A stretch of 64,000 bases of DNA from assembly GCF_023078275.1 (NCBI RefSeq), contig NC_062971.1, positions 186,001 to 250,000 of the forward strand, given 5' to 3'. Shown here piece by piece: positions 54,001-63,410 of the stretch. The DNA is from Leguminivora glycinivorella (lineage: Eukaryota > Arthropoda > Insecta > Lepidoptera > Tortricidae). Below the pieces are notes generated by a model, which saw only the letters and a program-made list of their open reading frames with translations, ran no database searches and had not been told where the DNA came from. Both the position numbers and the translations under genes were made by a program. Positions within the stretch are counted from its first letter, which is position 1. The number at the start of each line of letters is the position of its first letter.

Positions 54001-56358
54001 TTTGGTAGTGGTCTTATCCTCACGCACGACAGCATGATGAGGAATTATGTATGCGAGGGCTGAAGAGTTGTTTGCGTTGAGAGAGTTAGTCACGTCCGAT
54101 ATATAACCCTTACTGACGTATTCACGAATTATATCGTCATAGGCGGCACGTAACACACTCGATGACTCTAGCTTTCTTTCAAGACAAAGAAAGCGCCTCT
54201 TAGCAGCCGAATGCGACTCTCCGAGCTTGAACACGTCATCTCGGAAAGGCAATGCCACAGTATATCTACCACTAGCGTCGCGCGTAGTGGTGGCGCGGAA
54301 ATATTCCTCGCATTCAAAGTCATCCTGGCTTTGAGCGGGCGGAGCGGATACTTCCTCAAGTTCCCAGAACTTTTTGAGGAGGTGGTCCATGGAATCCACG
54401 GAAGTACAACAAGCTGAAGTATATTTACGCGGTGGCTGTAAAGCAGGCACCGAACCCATTAAAATATACCCCAGTACCGTCTGTATAGCTGGTGGCATAT
54501 AGTCCACTTCGCTTTTGACGATGTGCGGCAGCAGCAAATGTGGAAATATAGTTGCACCCACCAGTACATCAATGGCGACGGGCGTATCCAACGTGTCGTC
54601 AGCTAGAGGGAGACCATGAACATGTGTCAGTGCTGACATGTCCACGGGCACTGACGGCAGGTCGTCGGTGATGCGATCGACCACCAAACTCGAAACGTCG
54701 AAGTTGACATTATCGTCGAATCGCGAAAATACTTTTACGTTTGCGTTCCCCTTAACAATTTTCTTGGTTTTTCCAATGCCAAATACAGAGCTTGGTTTCC
54801 TATCAAAAGTTAAACCTAAGCGCCTACAACATTCTTCAGTAATGAAGTTACTTTGTGACGCGGTGTCAAGCAGACATTTGATAACCTGCGTTTCACCCTT
54901 ACTGTCGCGAACGATGACCTTTGCGGTGGACAGCAAAACCGTGTCACACGAAGATGCTGAGTCTTGATTTGACATTTTATTGTTAGAGGCAGCAAGTGCT
55001 TGCGTCACGATAGACGTGTTACAAGACGTGCCTTCCGGCGGCGAGGATGTTTTAATCGCTGCGTTGCTCGTAGATGCATTTGACTCATCAGAGGTCGTAG
55101 CTTTTTCATCCTTGTTCTTGTCAAAATGCAACAGAGTATGATGCTTTTGATGACAAACTCGACACTTCACCTCGGAATTGCACTCGCGGGTGCGGTGTTT
55201 AATGCTTAAGCAGTTAATACATGCTTTAAGCTCTTTAGCGCGTTTGAAGCGATCAGAAGACGTTAAGTCGTTGAAAGAAGGACATTTGAATAAATGTTCA
55301 TGGACAATATTGTCACAAATACATTTAGTAGTGCTCGCGCAAGCAACGTAGCTTTGTAGTTTAGGTGCGGCACTACGCGGTTGAATCGACTTAACACCTT
55401 TTTCGCGCGATGGATTTACGGCGGCGGAGACGGCGGTACATGGTTGCGAGTTTTGATAAATCCTAAACTGACTTTTCATGAAATCTGACAGATCGCGAAA
55501 TGTAGGCAACTTCGTATTTCGATGCAGCATCTCAAATGCTCGAAGAGTTTCCTGGTCTAACTTCTTTAAAGCTATATGCATAAGCATAAAATCGCTTAAA
55601 TCATCCAGCTTAAGCGATTTAAGCGCATTCGCAGCTGTCACAAACTTATCAATGAATGTCTGGAAGTTAGACGAGGAAGCGGGACCATTAATCTTCAAAT
55701 TGAGCATTTGATCCATGTAAGTCGAGGCAAGAGTGCGCTTATCTTGAAATCTGTCAAGTAGACTATCTAGAATAAGCTGATAATTGTCAGCGCTCGGAGT
55801 TATGCCTGCAAAGACGGCTTGAGCTTTTGGTGACAATTTCCCAATTAAATAAAACAGCTTCTCCTCGTCGGTAAGTAACAGATTGTCGTGCACTCTCGAT
55901 TTAAAACTAGCGTAGAACAGCGGCCAGTTACGTATGTCTCCATCAAACGCTACCAGTTCCATCGTTGGCAAAGAAGGTCTAGCTCTCTCCACCGATAAAG
56001 GCGACGAAGAGGCCGGCGGTGCGGCTGGTTGCAGTCGCTTGACCACTCTCCTGATGCGGCAGTACAAATCTTCAAAGGCTATGAGCGGCTGATAATTAGG
56101 GACAGCAGCCGTCTTAGTCCTCAGTAGCGTGCGGTTGTACTCATTTACCACCTCTTTGAACTCCGTCCGAAGTTCATCGATAGTGTCAGCAGCGTCAAGA
56201 AAACTTTCGCGACTCACTGCATCTGTATCGGCAACTAGCGACTTTTTATAAATACCCTGGACGAGTTCAAAGAAGACGTTGCGTTTTGCTTCAAGCATTG
56301 ACAACTCGTCTTCATAACACCAGCTGTCAACGCTTTCGGCTTTTGTTTCTTTTGCCAT
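51079..56358 (-). CDS. BEL/Pao Gag-Pol polyprotein
   Basis: 1759 codons from an ATG without a stop. Residues about 130-300 form the DUF1759-type Gag. Two cysteine-histidine knuckles lie at about 377-408 (CINCLSIKHRTREC and CRVCHQKHHTLLH). The DUF1758-type protease has its active aspartate at 498 (LLDTAS). Reverse transcriptase spans about 760-1000, with YMDD at 910-913. RNase H follows (DASERAYGGVVY, TDSKVALCWI). The integrase has an H2C2 zinc domain (HLHAGPESMM, CNTCF) and the acidic residues D1533 and E1585, plus an earlier aspartate in GCDYAGPL. The end is a DUF5641-type domain (FWQRWRAEYL). No envelope frame is present. Most coding length, domain order and motifs are as expected for the family. 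Confidence 0.97.
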   Translation of the reverse strand: MAKETKAESVDSWCYEDELSMLEAKRNVFFELVQGIYKKSLVADTDAVSRESFLDAADTIDELRTEFKEVVNEYNRTLLRTKTAAVPNYQPLIAFEDLYCRIRRVVKRLQPAAPPASSSPLSVERARPSLPTMELVAFDGDIRNWPLFYASFKSRVHDNLLLTDEEKLFYLIGKLSPKAQAVFAGITPSADNYQLILDSLLDRFQDKRTLASTYMDQMLNLKINGPASSSNFQTFIDKFVTAANALKSLKLDDLSDFMLMHIALKKLDQETLRAFEMLHRNTKLPTFRDLSDFMKSQFRIYQNSQPCTAVSAAVNPSREKGVKSIQPRSAAPKLQSYVACASTTKCICDNIVHEHLFKCPSFNDLTSSDRFKRAKELKACINCLSIKHRTRECNSEVKCRVCHQKHHTLLHFDKNKDEKATTSDESNASTSNAAIKTSSPPEGTSCNTSIVTQALAASNNKMSNQDSASSCDTVLLSTAKVIVRDSKGETQVIKCLLDTASQSNFITEECCRRLGLTFDRKPSSVFGIGKTKKIVKGNANVKVFSRFDDNVNFDVSSLVVDRITDDLPSVPVDMSALTHVHGLPLADDTLDTPVAIDVLVGATIFPHLLLPHIVKSEVDYMPPAIQTVLGYILMGSVPALQPPRKYTSACCTSVDSMDHLLKKFWELEEVSAPPAQSQDDFECEEYFRATTTRDASGRYTVALPFRDDVFKLGESHSAAKRRFLCLERKLESSSVLRAAYDDIIREYVSKGYISDVTNSLNANNSSALAYIIPHHAVVREDKTTTKVRMVLDSSSKTITGLSLNDVLHSGPNLQGDLFSILLNFRLFKIALSADCRQMFLQIGVRESDRQFQRILYRFRPADPISTYEFNRVCFGMKSSPYHALRVVRQLIADDGHKFPMAAAIASSCTYMDDVCFSIMSDDSQQQDESVAIAAAKELIDLFKCGQFDLVKWTCNSETVLREIPASHRASVDLEIDPGVSQKVLGLCWNKSGDYFHFKVTEPDPTCTKRTILSAVARLWDNVGLVAPVVLYAKLLIQELWLIKCDWDETPPTHIVNLWERFCSELPKLNEIHIPRHLGVVQGCTINLLGFGDASERAYGGVVYLQVINGNEVTVRLVCSKSKVSPLKTVSVARLELCAAVLLAKLMRKVQDNFEPRYNINEIYAFTDSKVALCWIQSSPHRWQTFVANRVVKIIEAVPASCFHHVAGLENPADCLSRGLTPAKLVDHPLWFTGPAWASKHPSEWPLRELDRESIGEVPELKPLAHATTTDVSESPLYSLAQRISSWSRLLRIVVYVYRILNPKPLPTALTRSDLEFAEGKILSSLQNEHFCDDIEKIKSKKYCSPALQKLKPFLDKDGLIRVGGRLTNTDLQYSQKHPIVLPRRDHVVNMIVDYVHRKHLHAGPESMMTILRLQYWILSARRVIRDRIAKCNTCFRANPQSSFPLMADLPGCRVNQVDKPFTHTGCDYAGPLQYTPTRGRGVKSRKAWLCIFTCLTTRCLHIEIATELSTANFMAALKRFLARRGPVQCMYSDNGTNFVGANSYMRDLYKFLDAHRPLIEMELAENRIDWKFIPPASAHFGGAWESMVKIVKNHLFKVIGTQILTYEELLTTLAQIEALVNSRSLTALSSDPAEPSALTPAHFLHTAPLLSLPTPLVESGNLRERHALLDRIVQSFWQRWRAEYLHQLQSRAKWTTPSVPIAIGTVVVIKVDNAPPFSWPLGVVDAVHLSKDGSTRVVTVRTSKGSFVRPVVRLCPLPN

Positions 56359-56640
56359 TTTGCAGGAGACGGGTTAAATATGCGGTAAATTAATTTATGT
56401 TCCTATGAAGGATAAACTCTTATAAACGTATACCTAAATTGCGGGTGCGGTTAATAATATATATTTAGGTAAATAATTTATAAGGGCGGAGCGACGAATA
56501 AAGTTATACACGTATAAATAAATACCTAAACTGCGGGAGCGAGTAAGTAAGAATAATTTAGGTAATATTTATACGGGCGGTGCGGGAGGAGAACGATTCG
56601 CAATGAATGTATGAGGAGAAAATAGGGGAACAGGGAAGAG

Positions 56641-56658
56641 AATCAGGTTCGAAGACCA
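56641..56658 (-). other. BEL primer-binding site
   Basis: The minus strand begins TGGTCTTCGAACC five bases inside the 5' LTR. The plus strand AATCAGGTTCGAAGACCA therefore reads like a tRNA 3' end with its T-arm and CCA. I cannot say which tRNA. Confidence 0.85.
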
Positions 56659-56663
56659 GAAAA

Positions 56664-57079
56664 TGTTGAAGGACCTGCGGATACGAAGTTCCTAACGAAC
56701 TATTGTAATAAAATAAAACAAAACGGAAAATAAAATTATGGAGATTGATGGGGAGCCAAACTCACCGATGTTGTCGTCTCGAGAGTTTATCGGGTGGCCA
56801 CCCTTGCAAAGCTTGGTTCTCTCTTTCCTTGCACTGCACACTCGCGAATCGTTCTATTATAATATAATAAATTAATAACTTAATTCGTTGCGGATATTTT
56901 TATTCACCATTGACAACGACTTTCTTTTTGCGGATTGACACTTGACGTATTTTATATTTTTTAAGAAGTTTGGCAAAGAGGCGGGTGACATGACAATTAA
57001 AAATGAGGTTGAACCTATCATAAGGAAGAGCGAGCGGGATGGACGATATGAATGATAATGAATGAAAAGGGCGCGAACA
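56664..57079 (-). repeat. BEL 5' LTR
   Basis: 416 bp, no difference from the other LTR by eye. Contains the presumed promoter, but I cannot place a TATA box with confidence. Confidence 0.95.
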
Positions 57080-57084
57080 CCCAC

Positions 57085-57414
57085 TGTTAATTGTCGAAGG
57101 AGCACAAAGAAGTGCCGTAAATAGACAATCCTATTAGTTACTACAAGTCTGCTCGGACTAAGAGCTTCGCTCACTTTGACAACATTGTGAGAGAGCTACG
57201 GTCTTTTATACTTGAGAAGTTATTTTACTTTGTCGCCTCTGTGATGCAAAGTTTAATATTGTAGACAGCGTTTGGTCACTAGAAGTATGACTGCATAAAT
57301 AATAAGTACGTAGTAATAAGTAGGGACAGTAATAAGTGGAGACTCAGAAAATATGACATTAATAAATGTCACTTTTCACTCTCTACTACTACACTGTTGG
57401 CTACAATAACATCC
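57085..57414. other. Non-coding stretch
   Basis: No gene recognised between the BEL element and the LINE remnant. Confidence 0.5.
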
Positions 57415-57665
57415 TTTGGCTCGTCGGTTGGACGACATCGGGAAAATTGCGGGTCACAACTAGATGACACTAGTTCAGGACCGGGACAAGTGGCGTTCTA
57501 AGTAGAAGAGAGTCTATGACAAAACGAGCTGCAGCCCGCAGTCGGGATACCATCGATCGGCATGAGCGAAACATGTCGAGCGATCGACAATTATACGTGA
57601 GTGACCCGATTTTACATGTTTAATCTGTTTAATCTATGCTGAGCAGTGGGCGACAAAATGCTGAT
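57415..57665 (+). pseudogene. LINE ORF2 C-terminal remnant with stops
   Basis: It reads HPLARRLDDIGKIAGHN, a stop, then VQDRDKWRSK and a stop, matching the fragment at 11642-11912. The last piece (AEQWATKC) resumes at about 57640 after some 120 bp of unrelated DNA. It lacks the foldback found in the other copy. Confidence 0.65.
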
Positions 57666-58500
57666 ATGATGATGAGGAAGACATGTTGTAAAATTTAACA
57701 CAAAAAAATAAATTTAAATTTAGACATGTAAAATTAACTCAATAAATAGTACTTAAGTGATTCTGATTTTAGTATCAGTCTATGAATTAAATTTGGATTA
57801 CTCGTAGTTATTTTAACTAATGGTAACGTCAATATGGCATGGATAGATCACGCTGGCTAATTCAAAATCTTATTCGAGTTAATAAAATTAGAATACACCT
57901 GTTTATCCTTAAAATCAAAACGTATGTTCCGTTTTTACGATTCATAATAACTCAACAATAAATTAGACATAAAAACTAACGCATTCATACCGATGCAGCG
58001 AACTCCATTCTTGCTCGTATCCGCACCACACGACGCTTAATGAAGGCACCTGCCATTAAGAGGGGGGAGGGTGTAGTGATGTGCTGGAAATTTCCCGGGA
58101 ATATTGTTACTATAGATGATGTCGTAAGGTACACAAGAAAGGATCCACTGCTTAAAAATTCCCAGTTTTATGACACGAATGATTCATCTGAAGCATGAGT
58201 TTGCGTCACGCAATTAGTTGGTATCGTCTTGGGTCGTCTCATATAAGTTTATTGTTAAGTTCCTAAATTTGTCCTATTCTGTTTCCGTCATCCATTCGTC
58301 TGCGTTAAAATGCACGAACACGAACAATATTTCAGATTACGCTTCGCAGTTGTTGAATTTAAGGTTCTAACTAAATTGATTGTTATTGAACTTCCGCTAC
58401 GGATTCTACAATTTTGAGACCAAAATCACAGTTTCACAGTGCTTATCCTTTTCCGAATACACGTATCGTCCGTCTTTATGTAGGTATTAGTACCTATTTA
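57666..58500. other. Non-coding stretch
   Basis: 58227-58305 resembles the CGTCTCGTTC repeats at 40003-40404. No gene recognised. Confidence 0.5.
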
Positions 58501-58503
58501 GTA

Positions 58504-58654
58504 CAGTCAACCAATTTGAATCTAGGCCACTGTAGAACAAAGGTTCAAAGGTGCAAAGGCACAGTAAACGTCAATGTGACTTCTTATGGCAAATAGAACA
58601 TGGTTTAAATGAGACAGGGTTCTAGAGTGGCCTAGGATTCAAATTGGTTGACCG
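58504..58654. mobile_element. 151-bp MITE with TA duplication (CAGTCAACC)
   Basis: Inverted repeats of about 36 bp with a one-base gap: CAGTCAACCAATTTGAATCT at the left and CGGTCAACCAATTTGAATCC on the reverse strand at the right. TA flanks at 58502-58503 and 58655-58656. Confidence 0.82.
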
Positions 58655-58689
58655 TACCTTTTTAAATTAAAATCTCAAAGTCTGATAGG

Positions 58690-59120
58690 CTGATTTTCCC
58701 AACTTTGAAGTCAAGCGACTCATTTGATTTTTTGTCTGTCCCAGCTTTAAACATTCCTGGTATAGTCCCATCACTATTTCGATTCGAGGTGAGAGGGGAT
58801 AAGAATTCGTATACGACCCATTATAAAGTCTCGATCAGCGATCGAATGATAAGAGATTAACATTAATTCAGTCAAGTTGAAGCTAAGCGACTCATTTGAC
58901 GTCTCATCTGTCATTGACCTGGGGGGCTACCATGAAGTGCTAAAGCCGTTCAGTTTAGGTTGAGAGGGAGGGACGGAGCTATGGAACTGCTATAGCTTCG
59001 TCCCTTTCTCTCAACCTAAACTGAACTGCTTAAGCACTTCATGGTAACCCCCTGGACATTCCCGGTATCGTCCCATCACTATCCCTGGGTGTGAGGGGGT
59101 AAGAATTCGTATATCAGTGC
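58690..59120 (+). repeat. Tandem duplication, second unit split by a hairpin MITE
   Basis: Two diverged units share AAGCGACTCATTTGA, GTCTGT, ACATTCC, GGTAT, GTCCCATCACTAT, GTGAG, AAGAATTCGTATA. The first runs about 58698-58825; the second about 58872-59118. Removing 129 bp from the second restores colinearity exactly. Confidence 0.8.
58923..59051. mobile_element. 129-bp hairpin MITE with CTGG duplication
   Basis: Arms of about 60 bp (GGGGCTACCATGAAGTGCTA inward, and GGGGTTACCATGAAGTGCTT on the other strand) leave a loop of only about 10 bp. CTGG flanks both sides (58919-58922 and 59052-59055). The unsplit neighbouring unit supports the empty site. Confidence 0.85.
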
Positions 59121-59254
59121 TGCGACCCGGCGCCGTACCGTCGGCATTTGACACCAGATTTTGCGTTCAGATGGCGTTTATTGTTGAATTGCGGAGAATG
59201 CCATGTCTGGATTAAGTACTTCATTTACCTGTGAGGCGTCTGGAAATATAAAGT

Positions 59255-59435
59255 ACTAGCTTTTGCCCGCGGCTTCGCTCGCGTTAGAAAGAGACAAAAA
59301 GTAGCCTATGTCACTCTCCATCGCTTCAACTATCTTCACTTAAAAAATCACGACAATTCGTCGCTCCGTTTTGCCGTGAAAGACGGACAAACAAACAGAC
59401 ACACACATTTTTCCATTTATAATATTAGTATGGAT
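59255..59435 (+). repeat. AATATTAGTATGGAT-tail repeat
   Basis: It begins ACTAGCTTTTGCCCGCGGCT, contains TTCGTCGCTCCGTTTTGCCG and ends ATAATATTAGTATGGAT. This is the short form, as at 15797-15977. Confidence 0.8.
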
Positions 59436-61455
59436 ATGTCTTGTAAATAATATCCTTGCTTAGCTAAAATATATTTCTCAATATAACATTATCCTAGTCT
59501 CCCATGCTACAATTAGCATTAGCATGTACGGTCCGAATCCTAGTAAGGGCATTTAGCTGTCCCTTATATTGCAAATACATATTTAGTTTGTCCTTAGTAC
59601 AAATAAAGTACAACTGATTCACGCGCGATTGGCAGATGACGTCTTTATTGAAAATAAGATAATCATGACAAAATATACCTACGTTTTGATAATACGCTTC
59701 CTGTATTTATTCTTTGACATATTTAATAACGAATGTTCTGTTTAATGCTAATAATGGCTATTTGTTTTCCAGGTAAGATCCGGTCTGAAAAATACTTTGG
59801 CATCATTAGTAAGTGATTATGATTAAATATTTGAAACGTATCCATACTTTCCATGTAACTTACAATTAGGAGAAGAATACCGATTTCTAAGATATTTCTC
59901 CTTTTCGAGAAGTATTTGAAAATGGCGTTAAGTTTTTACCGTTTCGCACTTGAGAAAGTACAACTTTACTGTAAGACTATGTTGATTGTTCCGTCCTTAT
60001 TCATATGTTTCTTAAAAACCTGACTATCTAATTAGTTTAATTATTTAACCTAATGCGTCTTTTACGTCAGTCTTCTAAATTTATCCTCAAAAACACATCA
60101 TTCACGATTCACGGCAAAGCGCTGTGTGATATGACTTTGTCGTCGAAAACTTTAATATTGTATGAAGAGAAGTCGCCTTTCAGCTTTACTTTGACACAGT
60201 TCTAAAGTGCATTGTTGCATAATACACGGTTGGTGTAAACAAGGACAAAGGCACGTTTTAAGTATCTCTAGAAAAAATGAATAAAGTAAACTATAATGTT
60301 TAAAAATAAAGGAAAAAAATTAAAATCGTCAAGTAATTCAGGCTATCGATTGTTTACTGGTGAAACCCGATAAGTTGAACAAACTGGTTTTTGAAATTCG
60401 AACTATGTGCAATTTCTACAATGTTGATATTTCAAGGACAAATTATCTCGATTAATCGGGTTTTACCAGGAAACCCTCGCTATGTACATTGTACTGGACT
60501 ATACTTGTAGAAAAATTATAATATTGTCTTCGGTTAGTGCGATAAATAGTTTCATAGTTTTATAGAATGTGTATTCAAAGATGTGTTGTTAAATCGTACG
60601 TGTACCTGAGCGAACGAAAGAATCCAATAAGCAAACCGCGAGCGTATCGAGTAGTTCGAGAAGTGGAATCTTGAGCGTTGTGAGGCTTTCAAGGCACAAA
60701 GGTGCAACTTTCCTCCGAGTGAAACACAAAAACTTTCACCACACCAACACGAATAAAATTCCAGTTGGGTAGCAGTCCGTCTATATGTTATGAATCAGCA
60801 AGCGAATCTGTCCCTAGTTTTCAGCCAACGTTACCCAAGTCCCATAATTGCCCCCAGCGGAGAAGCCTCAAACCTGCAATGATTAAAAGTGGAAAGTTAT
60901 TCAGAAACCGGGCTATCTAGTCTAGACCAAGTTATAGAATAGACCAACTTAGTTTATGGTCCGAAGATTGAACTGTCTCAGAGTAAGTTTGGCCATAGTG
61001 TAGCTGCAGAAGTAAGTTATTTGATTATGTACGTTTTACAAATAAATAATAATTTAAAAAAAATTGAGTGGCACAGGAAACGTTTCAATCTTGGCTTGGA
61101 TCAGATTATTATTGATTCATCATTTTCTTGCCCTTATCCCAGTCACTTGAGGTCGGCATGTCTTCCTCTTCCATACATCTCTATCTCATCTCGATCAAAT
61201 TACTAGTGATTGTTAATAACATTTATAAAATTTACATAACGTTGCCGGTGCAGTCAATTTTCCAGTCGCTTTTTGAGTAAGTTAGAAGATTTTTAAGTAA
61301 TATTCAAGCTTGAGAAACAAGTAGAGACTGAACACTTTTTATGGTTCTCTAAGTATAACATTTTTGTATAGTACATAAAAAATACAAATAGTGGACTTAA
61401 TGCCAAAATGATTTTTCTACCAGTCAATCATGGAATAAACTTTCATGATGAAAAG
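59436..61455. other. Non-coding stretch
   Basis: 2 kb of AT-rich DNA without recognised genes or repeats. Confidence 0.5.
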
Positions 61456-61985
61456 CGCTGGTGGCCTAGCGGTAAGAGCGTGCGACTTTCAATGCGGAGA
61501 TCGCGGGTTCGAACCCCGGCTCGTACCATTGAGTTTTTCGGAACTTATGTGCGAAATGTGATTTGATATTTGCCAGTCGCTTTTCGGTGAAGGAAAACAT
61601 CGTGAGGAAACCGGAATAATTCCAATAAGGCCTACTAGTGCGGGGCGGAAACGGCTAATTAGTATGAGAGTACACTCCCTGCTGGCAGAAAGCAGAAAGC
61701 AGTAAGGGAAACATTGACACCTCGGCGTGTTTCTACTTCCATATTTTCTTATAAACCTATAAGCTATATACATGCCAAGTTTCATGCTTTCTGCCAGACC
61801 GGACTGTACATCTGGTTAAGAACTCGGACTATACTTATAGTTACCCTTGGGGTTGGAAGGTCAGATGGCAGTCGCTTTCGTAAAACTAGTAACTACGCCA
61901 AATCTTGGGATTAGTTGTCAAAGCGGACCCCACGCTCCCATGAGCCGTGGCAAATGCCGGGATAACGCAAGGAGGATGAAGATGA
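61456..61985 (+). mobile_element. tRNA-derived SINE, full length with an insertion
   Basis: The head carries polymerase III promoter boxes: A box TGGCCTAGCGG (61462-61472) and B box GGTTCGAACCC (61506-61516). The body (AGTCGCTTTTCGGTGAAGGA, AAACATCGTGAGGAAACCGG) and the 3' half (GTCAGATGGCAGTCGCTTTC, CGCCAAATCTTGGGATTAG) follow, ending in GGATGAAGATGATGA. About 205 bp at roughly 61630-61836, between GGCCTA and TAGTTACCC, interrupts the usual body. A 3' fragment of the same SINE is at 24935-25036. It is not a functional tRNA gene. Confidence 0.88.
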
Positions 61986-61989
61986 TGAA

Positions 61990-63165
61990 TCATGGAATAA
62001 ACAAAAAAATCATGTTGGTGCATATATTCCTGATACAGATATGGATGGATACAGTAAAATGGTTCAAGAGGTAAATGTATTGCAGACTGAAACCATGCTA
62101 AATTTTCATTAAAATAGTTTTTGTTAATAGCGTAAATATAAAGAATTTTATCTAATGACAAACACTTTTAATTACTAGGAGGATTTACTCATATTTTTTT
62201 CACTGTGCCGCCAATAAATTAAGATCCGGAACACGAATAGTAGAATCCTGATTTAGTTGAATATTACGCTCGGCAAGTTAGTTACTTGAGTGGCCACTGC
62301 CAATGGATTGTTACTGTTAAATCTAATGGAGATGTTCATTATGACCATTTACATTGATTATTTATTACTAGATATTGATCAGTTCTGTTATTAAAGCAAG
62401 CTTCTTGGATAGCTTAACGATAACAGCATTATCGTCATAAATATCATCTCAAAGACTTCCCGTTTGGACATGGGCCTTTTCCAGTGATATCCACAACGAA
62501 CGGTCTTCGTCCGCTCCCATCCATCGACTCTCTGTGACCTTATTAACTAGATTTTAAGAAAACCTAGTTATGTGTCTATGTTTTGAGGTTCGTGGTCGCC
62601 ACGAATGTCTTTTGAATTATTGGATAGATTAGGTGTTGGTTGTGCATAGTACGAAAAGTCTTTCTTTTTTGTACGGTGTTGTGGCCGGGGACTGGAGGTA
62701 CCTATGGTATAGTGCGCAACGCGGTTAATACTTAAGATGTATGTAACACCTCTGCAATTGAAGACGATCATAGGCTACGGTACAGCACTGAAAGGTTATC
62801 CATAGACGTTAAGTATTAAAAGAGAGGTTTTTAATGTTTCTGACAGAAACTTGCTATACTTACATAGTTATTTATTCAAGCTTGTAATTCTCGCAGTAAT
62901 TATCCCCACCAGCCCTGGGCACGTAATCCGCGACCCTTCCAACTTCCCCGATTTATCGCGCGGACATTTTTCCCGGGCTTACCTAAGGGTTTAGGGTTTG
63001 CCGAATTTTGTTTAATGAAGGTTGCGATTTTCAGTTTACACGATACACGGAGGGTTAAAAGTTTGTCTTGTGTTGGACATTTTAAACCCTTTTCCGTACT
63101 TAGTGGGGCCACATAGATCATGTTGGTCGTTGGACGGTTGCGTTCATTTATAAGTATGAACAAAA
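61990..63165. other. Non-coding stretch
   Basis: No gene recognised. A GC-richer patch lies at 62905-63000. Confidence 0.5.
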
Positions 63166-63167
63166 AT

Positions 63168-63410
63168 ATCAGGCCCCGTAGCCGAATGGCATTTCTGCGT
63201 CGCGACACGAAAGAACACGACTAACTTATAGCTTTCAAATAAAAAAAAACTAAATCGTTTAGATTCATCCTGTCGGGAGCTACGACGCCACAAACAGACA
63301 TACACACAGCCAGACAGACAGACAAACAAACAAACACACAGACAGACAGACAGACAGACACGTCAAACTTCTAACACACCGTCGTTTTTGCGTCATATGC
63401 TATAGCGGAT
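63168..63410 (+). repeat. Dispersed repeat with tRNA-like head and (ACAG)n
   Basis: It begins CAGGCCCCGTAGCCGAATGG, where TAGCCGAATGG could be a polymerase III A box. CATCCTGTCGGGAGCTACGA, CAGACAGACAGACA runs (63312-63360) and CTAACACACCGTCGTTTTTG follow. I know the arrangement from Lepidoptera. No convincing B box is seen. Confidence 0.55.

Larger units (their letters stand above)
50529..57079 (-). mobile_element. Complete, apparently intact BEL/Pao retrotransposon
   Basis: 6551 bp on the minus strand with two 416-bp LTRs that I read as identical, and CCCAC on both sides (50524-50528 and 57080-57084). Primer-binding site, polypurine tract and a single open gag-pol frame are all present. Nothing visible disables it, so it is a candidate for an active copy. 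Confidence 0.97.

Noticed and set aside
58923..59051. Transcription terminator
   Set aside because: The genome is eukaryotic, and the hairpin has a target duplication and an empty site, so it is a MITE.
61456..61530. Possible tRNA gene
   Set aside because: A and B boxes are present, but the body continues into a known SINE and no acceptor stem closes.
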